Assembly (NCBI GenBank): GCA_910579275.1
Contig: CAJTTO010000031.1
Coordinates: 1 to 51,181, forward strand
Direction of reading: 5' to 3'
Origin: an uncultured Lachnospiraceae bacterium
GTDB taxonomy: Bacteria > Bacillota > Clostridia > Lachnospirales > Lachnospiraceae
DNA length: 51,181 nt
Shown here: in pieces, positions 8,865 through 17,285 of the stretch
Layout: each line of letters opens with the position of its first letter
Position numbering within the stretch: position 1 is the stretch's first letter
Made by a program: the position numbers and the translations under genes
Notes under the pieces: generated by a model
Told to the model about the DNA's origin: nothing
The model's input: the letters and a program-made list of their open reading frames with translations, nothing else
The model's database searches: none

Positions 8865-8969
8865 CGTAGTGGCAGAGATGCATCAAGCCACGGTACGTGG
8901 CTTTGACACCACGAAGTGGTTTTGCATGGCTTGATGCTCGTAACAGGAAGCCGAAGGCTGAACTGTTAC
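8815..8969. repeat. 155-bp MITE-like element with 14-bp inverted ends
   Basis: GTAACAGTTCAGCC (8815-8828) is the exact reverse complement of GGCTGAACTGTTAC (8956-8969). Inside are three further dyads: ACTTTGCA/TGCAAAGT near 8832-8852, GCATCAAGCCA (8880-8890) against TGGCTTGATGC (8927-8937), and a small AGCC-GAA-GGCT hairpin. There is no coding capacity beyond the tail it gives to the DUF951 gene. Related sequence recurs at 42263, 43194 and 51129. Mobilisation would need an enzyme supplied elsewhere. Confidence 0.8.
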
Positions 8970-8998
8970 GAAAAAAGAAATAAATATTTCCAAATGAC

Positions 8999-9027
8999 TT
9001 GCAATTTTGTCCAAAATATAGTATCAT
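8999..9027 (+). promoter_or_regulatory. Promoter of the rpsF-ssb-rpsR operon
   Basis: TTGCAA (8999-9004) is followed after 17 bp by TATCAT (9022-9027). The site lies just past the repeat element and about 70 bp before the rpsF start. Confidence 0.6.
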
Positions 9028-9099
9028 AATTCTTCGTGATATATAAATTCCTTGCTTCTTCCGGAGAGGAGAGGCCAGAGACCAAAAGGAGGTAACAAA

Positions 9100-9390
9100 A
9101 TGAACAAGTATGAATTAGCCGTTGTTGTCAGCGCAAAGCTTGAGGACGATGAGAGAGCAGCTACCGTGGAGAAAGTAAAGAACATTGTTACAAAACATGG
9201 CGGTACAATCACAAACGTAGACGAGTGGGGCAAGAAGAGACTTGCTTACGAAGTGCGTAAGATGAAGGAAGCTTTCTATTATTTCATTCAGTTTGATGGC
9301 GAAGCAACTGTTCCGGCTGAGATTGAGTCAAGAATTCGTCTCATGGAGAATGTTGTCAGATATTTGTGCGTTAGACAGGACGAGAAATAG
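9100..9390 (+). CDS. rpsF: 30S ribosomal protein S6
   Basis: A 96-aa protein beginning MNKYELAVVVSAKLEDDERA and containing the S6 features GTITNVDEWGKKRLAYEV and a C-terminal RYLCVRQDEK. S6 binds 16S rRNA with S18 in the platform of the small subunit. ATG9100 follows AAGGAGG. It starts the conserved rpsF-ssb-rpsR operon; the gap to ssb is 49 bp. Confidence 0.97.
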   Translation: MNKYELAVVVSAKLEDDERAATVEKVKNIVTKHGGTITNVDEWGKKRLAYEVRKMKEAFYYFIQFDGEATVPAEIESRIRLMENVVRYLCVRQDEK

Positions 9391-9439
9391 AATATACACC
9401 TGTATTGGAATACAGGGTGTCTAGTGGGAGAACTTTTAT

Positions 9440-9895
9440 ATGAATAAAGTAATTTTAATGGGACGACTGACAAGAGATCCCGAAGTCAGGTATACACAGG
9501 GTGATAACCAGATGGCGATTGCAAGATATACACTTGCAGTAGATAGAAGATTTAACCGGGGCAATGATGAAAATACAGCGGATTTTATCTCGTGTGTTGC
9601 ATTTGGAAAATCCGGTGAATTTGCAGAGAAGTATCTGCGCAAGGGAACAAAGATTGCGGTTTCAGGACGGATTCAGACCGGCAGTTATACCAATAAGGAC
9701 GGCGTAAAAGTTTATACCACAGATGTTGTTGTTGAAGACCAGGAGTTTGCAGAGAGCAAAAATAGCAATTCTGAAGGCGGTTACGGAAATAACGGCTTCG
9801 GAGGCGGTAACAGCCAGTCAGCTGCACCTATGGCGGCAGGCGACGGTTTCATGAACATTCCGGACGGAATTGACGAGGAGTTACCGTTTAACTAA
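9440..9895 (+). CDS. ssb: Single-stranded DNA-binding protein
   Basis: A 151-aa OB-fold protein beginning MNKVILMGRLTRDPEVRYT with DFISCVAFGKSGEF and GRIQTGSYTNKDG, the typical bacterial SSB core of about 110 residues. A glycine/asparagine-rich linker follows, and the acidic tip DGIDEELPFN is the docking peptide for repair and replication partners. It sits between rpsF and rpsR as in most Firmicutes. Confidence 0.97.
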   Translation: MNKVILMGRLTRDPEVRYTQGDNQMAIARYTLAVDRRFNRGNDENTADFISCVAFGKSGEFAEKYLRKGTKIAVSGRIQTGSYTNKDGVKVYTTDVVVEDQEFAESKNSNSEGGYGNNGFGGGNSQSAAPMAAGDGFMNIPDGIDEELPFN

Positions 9896-9938
9896 CACTC
9901 TGCTTTTGTAAAAGATTGAAAGAATAGGAGGCTTTATC

Positions 9939-10202
9939 ATGGCTTTTAATAGAACTGAAAAAGCTGATTCCCCGATGAAAAGAAGAGGCGGAATCCGTAG
10001 AAGAAAAAAAGTTTGCGTATTTTGCGGCAAGGACAATGTGATTGATTACAAGGATACAGCAAAGTTAAAGAGATATGTATCTGAGAGAGGCAAGATTCTT
10101 CCTAGAAGAATCACAGGAAACTGTGCAAAGCACCAGAGAGCGCTTACGGTTGCAATCAAGAGAGCGCGTCATGTTGCATTGATGCCTTATACGATTGATT
10201 AA
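9939..10202 (+). CDS. rpsR: 30S ribosomal protein S18
   Basis: An 87-aa basic protein with the S18 signature: KKVCVFCGKDNVIDYKD, LKRYVSERGKILPRRITG and KHQRALTVAIKRARHVALMP. The cysteine pair CxxC and a further Cys in GNC suggest a zinc-binding C+ paralogue. It is the last gene of the operon and is followed by an intrinsic terminator. The ribosome site is AGGAGG at about 9927. Confidence 0.97.
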   Translation: MAFNRTEKADSPMKRRGGIRRRKKVCVFCGKDNVIDYKDTAKLKRYVSERGKILPRRITGNCAKHQRALTVAIKRARHVALMPYTID

Positions 10203-10232
10203 AGACATTTGATACATGAAAAAACATAAGAG

Positions 10233-10266
10233 ACCGGCGGACGATGAAAAGTTCTGCCGGTTTTTT
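10233..10266 (+). terminator. Intrinsic terminator after rpsR
   Basis: ACCGGCGGA (10233-10241) pairs with TCTGCCGGT (10253-10261) with one G-U pair and is followed by a run of six T. Confidence 0.9.
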
Positions 10267-10307
10267 GTACTTTTATGATGATGCTTTTTATTTTTGGGAA
10301 AAAGTGG

Positions 10308-10313
10308 TATACT
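10308..10313 (+). promoter_or_regulatory. -10 element upstream of pepT
   Basis: TATACT lies about 50 bp before the pepT start. The -35 region 17 bp upstream is only TTTTTA, so this is a weak or partial match. The pattern GGTATACTA recurs before gdpP at 11663-11668. Confidence 0.4.
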
Positions 10314-10363
10314 AAAAGATATCTAAGCTTTATGCGTTTGTTTATATTGAATGGGGGATAAAA

Positions 10364-11608
10364 ATGGAAAATTCAACGGTATTGGACAAGTTTTTGCGCT
10401 ATGTAAAAATTGATACGCAGTCATCCGAGGAGACTTCGGATAAAGTGCCGTCGACAGAGCGACAGCGGGAGCTGGCAAAACTTTTATATGAAGAACTTGT
10501 GCAGCTCGGCGCGAGTGATGTGCGGTATGAGGAGGAACACTGTTACGTGTACGCAGTGATTCCTTCCAATATGGAGGAGAGCGGGAAGAAGATTCCGGCG
10601 GTCGGGTTTATTGCCCATATGGACACGTCTCCTGCTGTAAGCGGGAAGAATGTAAATCCGCGTGTGATTGAAAATTATGACGGAAACGATATTGTCCTGA
10701 ATCAGGAAAAAAATATTGTCACCTGTGTATCGGATTTTCCGATGCTGAAAAACTGCGTGGGAAAACGTCTGGTGGTGACGGACGGCAATACACTTCTCGG
10801 CGGGGACGATAAGGCAGGCGTGGCGGAAATCATGGCTATGGCGGAGCAGCTGCTGACACACCCGGAGATAAGGCATGGAAAAATATGTATTGGCTTTACA
10901 CCCGACGAGGAAGTCGGAAACGGTGTCGAGTATTTTGATATCAAGGGATTTGGTGCGGACTGCGCGTACACGGTAGATGGCGGGGAGCTTGGAGACATGA
11001 GCTATGAGTGCTTTAATGCCGCAGGCGCGGTGCTTACCGTCACGGGAAAGAGCGTTCATCCCGGATATGCGAAAAATGTTATGCGCAACGCCATTAAGCT
11101 TGCCTATGAGTTTATCGGCGCGCTTCCGGATGAGTGTCCGGAGAATACCGAGGGATATGAGGGATTCTACCATGTGGACAGCATCCGCGGAACGGTGGAG
11201 GAGGCGACTGCGGAGTACATTATCAGGGATCATGACAAGGCAAAATTTGAGCAGAGAAAGGCTGTTTTTGTCAATACTGCGGAAAAGTTAAACGAAAAGT
11301 ATGGTGCGGGCACATTTCAGGTAAATATGAAGGATTCTTACTGCAACATGCGTGAGATGATTGAGAAGGAGATGTATATTGTCGACAATGCCGTGGAAGC
11401 CATGAAACGCGCGGGTGTGGAGCCGAGGATATCGGCGATACGCGGCGGTACGGACGGAGCGCGGCTGTCATTTGACGGCTTGTTATGTCCGAATTTATGC
11501 ACTGGTTCAGAGGGGCATCACGGCAGAAATGAGTTTGCCTGTGTGGAGGATATGGAGAAGATTGTGGAAATCCTGTTAAATCTGATTGACATTTATGCAC
11601 AATTTTAG
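10364..11608 (+). CDS. pepT: Peptidase T (tripeptide aminopeptidase)
   Basis: A 414-aa cytoplasmic M20-family di-zinc peptidase that removes the N-terminal residue of tripeptides. Metal and catalytic motifs are visible: GFIAHMDTSPA (His and Asp), LLGGDDKAGVAE (bridging Asp), FTPDEEVGNG (Glu-Glu, base and ligand), YTVDGGE (Asp ligand), and TGSEGHHGRNEF near the C-terminus (His ligand). Length and order match PepT. It is inserted between the rpsR terminator and gdpP and appears to be its own transcription unit. Confidence 0.95.
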   Translation: MENSTVLDKFLRYVKIDTQSSEETSDKVPSTERQRELAKLLYEELVQLGASDVRYEEEHCYVYAVIPSNMEESGKKIPAVGFIAHMDTSPAVSGKNVNPRVIENYDGNDIVLNQEKNIVTCVSDFPMLKNCVGKRLVVTDGNTLLGGDDKAGVAEIMAMAEQLLTHPEIRHGKICIGFTPDEEVGNGVEYFDIKGFGADCAYTVDGGELGDMSYECFNAAGAVLTVTGKSVHPGYAKNVMRNAIKLAYEFIGALPDECPENTEGYEGFYHVDSIRGTVEEATAEYIIRDHDKAKFEQRKAVFVNTAEKLNEKYGAGTFQVNMKDSYCNMREMIEKEMYIVDNAVEAMKRAGVEPRISAIRGGTDGARLSFDGLLCPNLCTGSEGHHGRNEFACVEDMEKIVEILLNLIDIYAQF

Positions 11609-11732
11609 GGTTTGCGACTTTAAGAGACAAAATCCGCTATGGAACTTTATAGGAATTAATGGTATACTAGATAAGAAATAATAAAGATAAGACTTTTCGT
11701 GTCCCGAAACGTGTTTACGGGAGGTATCATAC

Positions 11733-13775
11733 ATGAAGCAGAAAGTAAGATTAAAAGGACATTTGAAAATATATCTTCAGACGACTCTCATACTTGGCAT
11801 TTTTTTGGCTTTGGTCAACGCAGGAATCTATTTTTTGAATATTAAGGCTGGTATATGTGTTTCCGGTTTCCTTGCACTCTATCTGATCGTGAACAGTGCG
11901 CTGCTGTATCGGAATAAGCCCATCATTATGAATGAATTTATTAATTTTGCGACGCAGTATGGACAGGTTCAGCGAAAGCTGCTGCGGGACTTGGAACTTC
12001 CGCATGTGCTGATGGACGACGACGGCAAGATTATATGGACAAACATTGCTTTTGAACAGATTATTCACAAGGAGAAAGGCTACCGGAAATCAATTACCAC
12101 TGTTTTTCCGGCGGTAACGAAGGACAAGCTTCAATTTGACGAAGATTCGGAGATGGAACTCTCGTTTGAAGAGCGGGAGTATGTCCTGAAACTAAAGAAA
12201 ATTTCCATAAAAGATGTGCTGGATAACAGTGAAGTGATTGAAAGTGCCGGAAATGAGAATTTTCTGATAGCAGGCTATCTTTTTGACGAGACGAACCTAA
12301 AGCGCGCCCGGCGCGAAAATGACGAGCAGAGCCTTGTTGTGGGGATGATTTACATTGATAATTATGACGAGGCGCTTGAGAGTGTCGAGGATGTCAGGAG
12401 ATCGCTTCTGATGGCGTTGATTGACAGGAAAATCAACAAGTATATCTCGTCTGTGGACGGTATCGCCCGCAAGACGGAAAAGGACAAATATCTGGTGCTT
12501 ATCCGCAAGAAAGCGCTGATGAATCTGAAAGAGTCCCGCTTTGATTTGCTGGAGGATGTCAAGACGGTCAATATCGGAAACGAGATGGCGGTCACCGTGA
12601 GTATTGGTATGGGTGTGGATGCGCCTACATATATTCAGAACTGCGAGTTTGCGCGCACTGCGATTGATTTGGCGCTGGGGCGCGGTGGTGACCAGGCGGT
12701 AGTGAAATCGCCGGATTCCATCGTATATTACGGCGGAAAGAGCCAGCAGATAGAGAAAAATACGCGTGTAAAGGCGCGTGTAAAGGCGAATGCCCTTCAG
12801 GAGATTATTACGAGCAAGGACAAGGTGCTTATTATGGGACACCGTCTGGCGGATGCCGATGCTTTCGGTGCGGCAGTGGGTATCAGTTGTATTGCGAGGG
12901 CACTTGACAGAAAATCGCATATTGTCATCAACGATATCACGACTTCGGTCAAGCCGCTGGTGGAACTGTTTCGGGACAGAAACGTGTATGAAGAAGATTT
13001 TATCATCAGCAGTGCCGAGGCGCAGGAAATTGCGGACAGCAGCACGGTATTGGTGGTCGTGGATGTAAACAAGCCCAGCATAACGGAGTGTCCGGATTTG
13101 ATTCGGAGCTGTAAGACCGTGGTTGTCCTTGACCACCACAGGCAGAGCTCCGAAGTGATAGAAAGTGCTACGCTGTCGTATGTCGAACCGTATGCGTCGA
13201 GCACTTGCGAGATGGTTGCAGAGGTGCTTCAGTATATTGCGGGCACGGTCAAGGTGCGCAGCAATGAGGCGGACTGTATGTATTCGGGCGTCATGGTGGA
13301 TACGAACAACTTCACGGCGAAAACCGGTGTCAGGACATTTGAGGCGGCAGCGTTTCTGAGGAGATGCGGCGCTGACGTGACACGGGTTCGGAAGATGTTT
13401 CGGGACGGCGCCAAGGAGTACAAGGCAAAGGCGGAAGCCATTCGAAACGCCGAGATTTACAAAAATGCCTATGCGATGGGGATATGCCCCTCGGAAGGGC
13501 TTGACAGCCCGACGGAAGTCGGGGCGCAGGCGGCAAATGAACTGCTTGATATCAATGGCATTAAGGCGAGCTTTGTGGTTACAGAATATAATGGTAAGAT
13601 TTATATATCCGCAAGGTCAATTGACGAGGTCAATGTGCAGATTGTCATGGAGCGTCTTGGCGGGGGCGGCCATATGAACATCGCAGGGGCGCAGCTGTCT
13701 GATACCACTCCTGAGAGGGCGATATTCGTCGTCAAGGACATATTGAACCAGATGCTGGAGGAGGGTGCTATTTAA
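11733..13775 (+). CDS. gdpP: Cyclic-di-AMP phosphodiesterase GdpP (YybT type)
   Basis: A 680-aa membrane protein. Two N-terminal membrane helices (about residues 13-58) precede a PAS-like domain (about 85-165) and a degenerate GGDEF domain (about 195-320). A DHH phosphoesterase domain follows with GHRLADADAFG near residue 370 and LDHHRQ (Asp467, His468, His469). The DHHA1 domain carries GGGGHMNIAGAQ near residue 645. The family hydrolyses c-di-AMP to pApA and so controls osmotic and cell-wall homeostasis. It is followed 71 bp later by rplI, and the order gdpP-rplI-dnaB is conserved in Firmicutes. The start ATG11733 follows GGGAGG. Confidence 0.95.
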   Translation: MKQKVRLKGHLKIYLQTTLILGIFLALVNAGIYFLNIKAGICVSGFLALYLIVNSALLYRNKPIIMNEFINFATQYGQVQRKLLRDLELPHVLMDDDGKIIWTNIAFEQIIHKEKGYRKSITTVFPAVTKDKLQFDEDSEMELSFEEREYVLKLKKISIKDVLDNSEVIESAGNENFLIAGYLFDETNLKRARRENDEQSLVVGMIYIDNYDEALESVEDVRRSLLMALIDRKINKYISSVDGIARKTEKDKYLVLIRKKALMNLKESRFDLLEDVKTVNIGNEMAVTVSIGMGVDAPTYIQNCEFARTAIDLALGRGGDQAVVKSPDSIVYYGGKSQQIEKNTRVKARVKANALQEIITSKDKVLIMGHRLADADAFGAAVGISCIARALDRKSHIVINDITTSVKPLVELFRDRNVYEEDFIISSAEAQEIADSSTVLVVVDVNKPSITECPDLIRSCKTVVVLDHHRQSSEVIESATLSYVEPYASSTCEMVAEVLQYIAGTVKVRSNEADCMYSGVMVDTNNFTAKTGVRTFEAAAFLRRCGADVTRVRKMFRDGAKEYKAKAEAIRNAEIYKNAYAMGICPSEGLDSPTEVGAQAANELLDINGIKASFVVTEYNGKIYISARSIDEVNVQIVMERLGGGGHMNIAGAQLSDTTPERAIFVVKDILNQMLEEGAI

Positions 13776-13846
13776 GAGCTGCGGAAAACAGCGGATGCGG
13801 ATTGCACAGGATGTCATTTTATTACAATACAGAAAGGACAAGCATT

Positions 13847-14293
13847 ATGAAAGTAATTTTATTGGAGGATGTGAAATCAGTTGGGAAGAAAGGCGATTTG
13901 GTAGAGCTTAAAGACGGGTATGCCAAGAACTGCATTCTTCCCAAGAAATTAGGCGTGGAGGCTACGGACGCCAACATAAATACATTAAAGCTTCAGAAAA
14001 AGAATGAGGAAAAGATTGCCAGAGAGCAGCTGGAAGCAGCACAGGCTTTTGCGGCAGAGATTGAGCAGATGACTGTCAAGGTAGAGATAAAGGGCGGAGA
14101 GGGCGGTAAAACGTTTGGCTCCGTATCGTCGAAAGAAATCGCGAAGGCTGTTGCAGACCAGTACAACAGAGAGATTGACAAGAAAAAAATACAGCTGAAT
14201 GAGGCGATAAAAATGGCTGGAACGCATGAAGTTACAGTCAAACTGCATCCCAAGGTATCGGCAAAGCTCAGGGTACATGTCGACGCAAAGTAG
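13847..14293 (+). CDS. rplI: 50S ribosomal protein L9
   Basis: A 148-aa protein beginning MKVILLEDVKSVGKKGDLVE with GYAKNCILPKKLGVEAT, the L9 N-terminal rRNA-binding domain, then a long central helix and a C-terminal domain ending KLHPKVSAKLRVHVDAK. ATG13847 is used because the L9 family starts with MKVIL; an upstream in-frame ATG at 13802 would add an unrelated leader. The ribosome site is AGAAAGGA. It lies between gdpP and dnaB. Confidence 0.97.
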   Translation: MKVILLEDVKSVGKKGDLVELKDGYAKNCILPKKLGVEATDANINTLKLQKKNEEKIAREQLEAAQAFAAEIEQMTVKVEIKGGEGGKTFGSVSSKEIAKAVADQYNREIDKKKIQLNEAIKMAGTHEVTVKLHPKVSAKLRVHVDAK

Positions 14294-14333
14294 CGCTATT
14301 TTGTGACGCAGGATAAGGGGGACGTTGGTTATT

Positions 14334-15671
14334 ATGCCGGAAATGGACGAGGCGGTATTAAAAAGGGTTCTGCCTCACAGCATAGAGGCGGAGCAGTCGG
14401 TGATCGGTTCCATGCTGATGGACAAAGAGGCGATTACCATAGCGAGTGAACAGATTAACGGCGCTGATTTTTACGGGAAACAGTATGGTATTTTATTTGA
14501 TGCCATGGTGGAATTAAACGACGAGGGAAAGCCGGTAGACCTCGTGACGTTACAGGAGCGGCTCAAGGAAAAAGGAGTGCCGCCCGAGATTTACAGTCTT
14601 GAGTACATAAGGGATGTCATGGATGCAGTTCCGACATCCGCAAACATTAAATATTACGCCGGTATCGTTGCGGAGAAGGCAGTACTGAGAAAGCTTATCC
14701 GCGTAAATGAAGAGATTGCAAACAGCTGTTATGCCCAAAACGACTCCTTGGAGGCAATTCTGGAAACCTCGGAGAAAAGTATTTTTGACATTGTGCAAAA
14801 GAGAAACAATGGTGACTTTGTACCGATTCGCCAGATTGTCATGAATGCAATGAACCTGATTGAGGAGGCGTCCAAGAACAAGGGGGCAGTCACGGGCATT
14901 GCGACAGGATTTCTTGACTTGGATTACAAAACTGCCGGAATGCAGCCGTCCGACCTGATTCTTGTGGCTGCGCGCCCTTCCATGGGAAAAACGGCATTTG
15001 TGCTGAATATCGCACAGCATGTGGCATTCCATGACGGCAAGGCAGTGGCAATTTTTTCATTGGAAATGTCAAAGGAACAGCTGGTGAACCGTCTGCTGTC
15101 CCTTGAATCAAAAGTGAACTCGCAGGCAATCCGTACAGGCAACATGAAGGATGACGAGTGGGAACGCCTGATAGAGAGCGCCGATGTAATCGGAAGATCC
15201 GGGCTTCTGATTGATGACACACCGGGTATCAGCATTGGAGAACTTCGCTCCAAATGCAGGAAATTTAAACTTGAGTACGACTTGCAAATGATTATCATAG
15301 ATTATTTGCAGCTGATGACAGGATCGGGAAAGAACGAGTCGAGACAGCAGGAGATTTCAGATATATCAAGGTCGCTAAAGGCGTTGGCACGTGAGCTTCA
15401 TGTGCCGGTCATCGCCCTCTCGCAGCTCTCGCGAGCCGTCGAACAGCGGCCGGATCACAGACCGATGCTCTCGGATTTGCGTGAGTCGGGGGCGATTGAG
15501 CAGGATGCCGACGTCGTCATGTTTATCTATCGTGACGACTATTACAATAAGGACACCGAGCTTAAGAATGTGGCGGAAATTATTATTGCCAAGCAGAGAA
15601 ACGGTGCAATCGGGACGATTAATCTGGCATGGCTGCCAGACTACACGCAGTTTGCGAATCTTGCAAAATAA
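14334..15671 (+). CDS. dnaB: Replicative DNA helicase
   Basis: A 445-aa hexameric DnaB/DnaC helicase that unwinds DNA at the fork. The N-terminal domain includes PHSIEAEQSVIGSML, and the RecA-like core has the Walker A motif ARPSMGKTAF (Lys219), SLEMSKEQL, a Walker B IIIDYLQLM, LSQLSRAVEQR, the arginine-finger region LSDLRESGAIEQDAD and a C-terminal KQRNGAIGTINL. ATG14334 is chosen; TTG14325 and ATG14343 are alternatives with similar spacing to AAGGGGG. It ends in a terminator and completes the housekeeping block. Confidence 0.96.
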   Translation: MPEMDEAVLKRVLPHSIEAEQSVIGSMLMDKEAITIASEQINGADFYGKQYGILFDAMVELNDEGKPVDLVTLQERLKEKGVPPEIYSLEYIRDVMDAVPTSANIKYYAGIVAEKAVLRKLIRVNEEIANSCYAQNDSLEAILETSEKSIFDIVQKRNNGDFVPIRQIVMNAMNLIEEASKNKGAVTGIATGFLDLDYKTAGMQPSDLILVAARPSMGKTAFVLNIAQHVAFHDGKAVAIFSLEMSKEQLVNRLLSLESKVNSQAIRTGNMKDDEWERLIESADVIGRSGLLIDDTPGISIGELRSKCRKFKLEYDLQMIIIDYLQLMTGSGKNESRQQEISDISRSLKALARELHVPVIALSQLSRAVEQRPDHRPMLSDLRESGAIEQDADVVMFIYRDDYYNKDTELKNVAEIIIAKQRNGAIGTINLAWLPDYTQFANLAK

Positions 15672-15690
15672 AATATCGTATCATTTTTGC

Positions 15691-15725
15691 TAAAGAGGAC
15701 AGGGTGAATACCGGTCCTCTTTTTA
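15691..15725 (+). terminator. Intrinsic terminator after dnaB
   Basis: AAAGAGGAC (15692-15700) pairs with GTCCTCTTT (15714-15722) and continues into a T run. Confidence 0.85.
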
Positions 15726-15777
15726 CATAGAGATCTGACAAAATGTGACTGAATACATCAAGAAAGGAGATTGAAAG

Positions 15778-16737
15778 GTGGAAAAAGAAAGATATTTGAT
15801 TAATGAAGCTGCGAAAGAGGTGCATGTGGAATCACATGTGCTTAGATACTGGGAGGAAGAACTGGAGCTGCCGATTGGGCGCAATGAGCAGGGGCACAGG
15901 ATATACACGAAAGCGGACATCAACCGTTTTATACAGATAAAAGATTTGAAGGATCAGGGATTGCAGCTCAAGGCTGTGAAAACGTTATTGAACGAGATGT
16001 ACAGTGATAGTGAAGGAGAGGATGGTATGAGGGCAGATAATCCCTTTGCACAAAAGCAGTTGACAAAAATATCAAAGTTAGGAGAGACAAAAATGGTACC
16101 ATTAAAAAGCTCGGAGGAAATTCGGTGGAACGAGAGGTTCGGAAACAGGAAGCATGAGGAGGTCAGGGCGGCGGAAGACGAGCCTGCAAAGGATACGGCA
16201 GCGGAAGACAGCGGCAGGAGCAGCATGAAAAATATGATAGAGATAAAGGAGATGCGTTCGCTTGACGAGGCAGACACGTATGCCGGTGAGAGCCCTGTGC
16301 AGGAGGCGACAAAGGAACAGACGATGCGGCTGCAGTATTTGTTCCAGAAGCTGATTAAGGAGGCGGTGGCGTCCAATAATGAGGAAATGGCAGAGCATCT
16401 TGTGCAGCGGATATCGGAAAGCGTCAAAGGCGATTTGTGCAAGGAGCTTGATTATCAGTTCCGGCTGATGGAGGAACGCGACGAAGAGCGCACAACAGGC
16501 AGATATGAACAGGAGGACAAGCGCAATGAGGAATATTATAAGCGCATTGATGAACTGCTGCGGCAGTACAGCGGCAAGAGTGTGAAACTGAAGGAGAAGA
16601 ACAAGGAAAAAAATAAGGATAAGACAATTGCCTTTCCCGGATTTAAGGACAAGGAGAAAGAGAAAGCACAAAAGCCAAAAAAGGAATTTCATCTGTTTCG
16701 CAAAAATGTCGAAACAAAGACCGTGGAAGCAAAATAA
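15778..16737 (+). CDS. MerR-type helix-turn-helix protein with coiled-coil C-terminus
   Basis: A 319-aa protein. Residues 1-72 form a MerR-like winged helix: RYLINEAAKEVHVESHVLRY, WEEELELPIGRNEQGHRIY and FIQIKDLKDQGLQLKAVKTL. The rest is a charged, largely helical region; about 180-265 is rich in Glu/Arg/Lys and probably coiled coil, and the tail is very lysine rich. No ligand-binding domain of classic MerR regulators is evident, so it may be a structural or nucleoid-associated DNA binder (RacA-like architecture) rather than a metal sensor. GTG15778 follows AAGGAGATTGAAAG. It is monocistronic with terminators on either side. Confidence 0.75.
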   Translation: MEKERYLINEAAKEVHVESHVLRYWEEELELPIGRNEQGHRIYTKADINRFIQIKDLKDQGLQLKAVKTLLNEMYSDSEGEDGMRADNPFAQKQLTKISKLGETKMVPLKSSEEIRWNERFGNRKHEEVRAAEDEPAKDTAAEDSGRSSMKNMIEIKEMRSLDEADTYAGESPVQEATKEQTMRLQYLFQKLIKEAVASNNEEMAEHLVQRISESVKGDLCKELDYQFRLMEERDEERTTGRYEQEDKRNEEYYKRIDELLRQYSGKSVKLKEKNKEKNKDKTIAFPGFKDKEKEKAQKPKKEFHLFRKNVETKTVEAK

Positions 16738-16789
16738 AAAGGAACTGTCGGGATGCAGCCATTTCGCATCCCCTTGAAACCAACAGAAA

Positions 16790-16850
16790 AGAAGCCTTAC
16801 CAGAAGGACGCGTGTCAGATAGCACGCTGTTCTTGTAAGGCTTCTCTTTA
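16790..16850 (+). terminator. Long terminator hairpin after the MerR-type gene
   Basis: AGAAGCCTTACCAGAA is complementary to TTCTTGTAAGGCTTCT (16829-16844) with one G-U pair; an inner GCGTG/CACGC extends the hairpin, and TCTTTATTTTT follows. It insulates the housekeeping block from the recombinase cassette and also closes off leftward transcription from it. Confidence 0.85.
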
Positions 16851-16879
16851 TTTTTACGTTATATTGTCTGATTGATTGC

Positions 16880-16909
16880 TTGACTTTTTGTGCTTAAAAA
16901 TACTATATA
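16880..16909 (+). promoter_or_regulatory. Fixed promoter reading into the invertible segment
   Basis: TTGACT (16880-16885) and TATATA (16904-16909) are 18 bp apart. The predicted transcript start (about 16916) is only a few bases before the left recombination site, so the promoter lies outside the bracketed segment and points at the recombinase gene. Inversion of the segment would disconnect it from the downstream TnpB-like gene. Confidence 0.6.
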
Positions 16910-16922
16910 TACGTATTATGTA

Positions 16923-16949
16923 TTTCGCAGAAGTGCCCATTCTGCGAAA
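16923..16949 (+). repeat. Left recombinase-type inverted site
   Basis: TTTCGCAGAA (16923-16932) and TTCTGCGAAA (16940-16949) are perfect 10-bp arms around the 7-bp asymmetric spacer GTGCCCA. The same 27 bp occurs in reverse complement at 18440-18466. Arm-spacer-arm of this size is the standard core site of tyrosine recombinases, and the spacer gives it direction. Confidence 0.85.
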
Positions 16950-17285
16950 AGACAATCTTACAGTAACTAGTTTACAGCAATCATTCTGATAATGCAATCA
17001 TTTTTTCTGTTTTCCAATTATTTTCAGCCTTAAGCTTTCTGTTACGATTGGAACCGTTACCGTATATTGGAGCATGTTTCCTGCTTTCCATCCGGAATTT
17101 TGCCACCGGAAAAATGCGAATCGCTATGTCTCCCATAATGTGTGAAACTCCGTTGAAACGAATCACTTTTCCATCATTTTTACTGTATATTACAATGAAT
17201 ATGTCAGGCAGCCTGCGATTTATGGTCAATTTTGGGGTCAAAATAATCAGGCTCTGATTAGAATAATTTTACATAGGAGGAAAGC
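16950..17285. other. Non-coding leader inside the invertible segment
   Basis: This 336-bp stretch lies between the left site and the recombinase gene. I see no convincing gene in it: two overlapping reading frames of 69 and 86 codons on opposite strands lack ribosome sites. It ends in AGGAGG for the recombinase. A candidate leftward promoter lies at 16969-16997. It may hold arm-type binding sites, but no repeated motif was obvious. Confidence 0.4.
16969..16997 (-). promoter_or_regulatory. Candidate outward promoter inside the invertible segment
   Basis: On the minus strand TTGCAT (16997-16992) is followed after 17 bp by TAAACT (16974-16969). It now points left, across the left site and into the MerR-gene terminator. 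After inversion it would point right across the junction into the TnpB-like gene. The -10 match is only 4 of 6, so this is tentative. Confidence 0.35.

Noticed and set aside
8815..8969. CRISPR-like interpretation of recurring hairpins
   Set aside because: The copies are dispersed and not regularly spaced, and no cas genes are present. No CRISPR array was seen anywhere in the window.
10484..11233. 249-codon minus-strand frame opposite pepT
   Set aside because: Antisense shadow without motifs.
12768..12790. Short tandem repeat (GCGCGTGTAAAG type) inside gdpP
   Set aside because: It encodes VKARVKA, keeps the frame and is only two copies; no sign of slippage or function.
12297..13139. 280-codon minus-strand frame opposite gdpP
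   Set aside because: Antisense shadow of a conserved gene; composition rich in Arg/His is typical of such shadows.
16981..17241. 86-codon minus-strand reading frame inside the invertible segment
   Set aside because: It starts at TTG without a ribosome site and has no recognisable domain. It would face the TnpB-like gene after inversion, so it may deserve a check, but it is not called as a gene.
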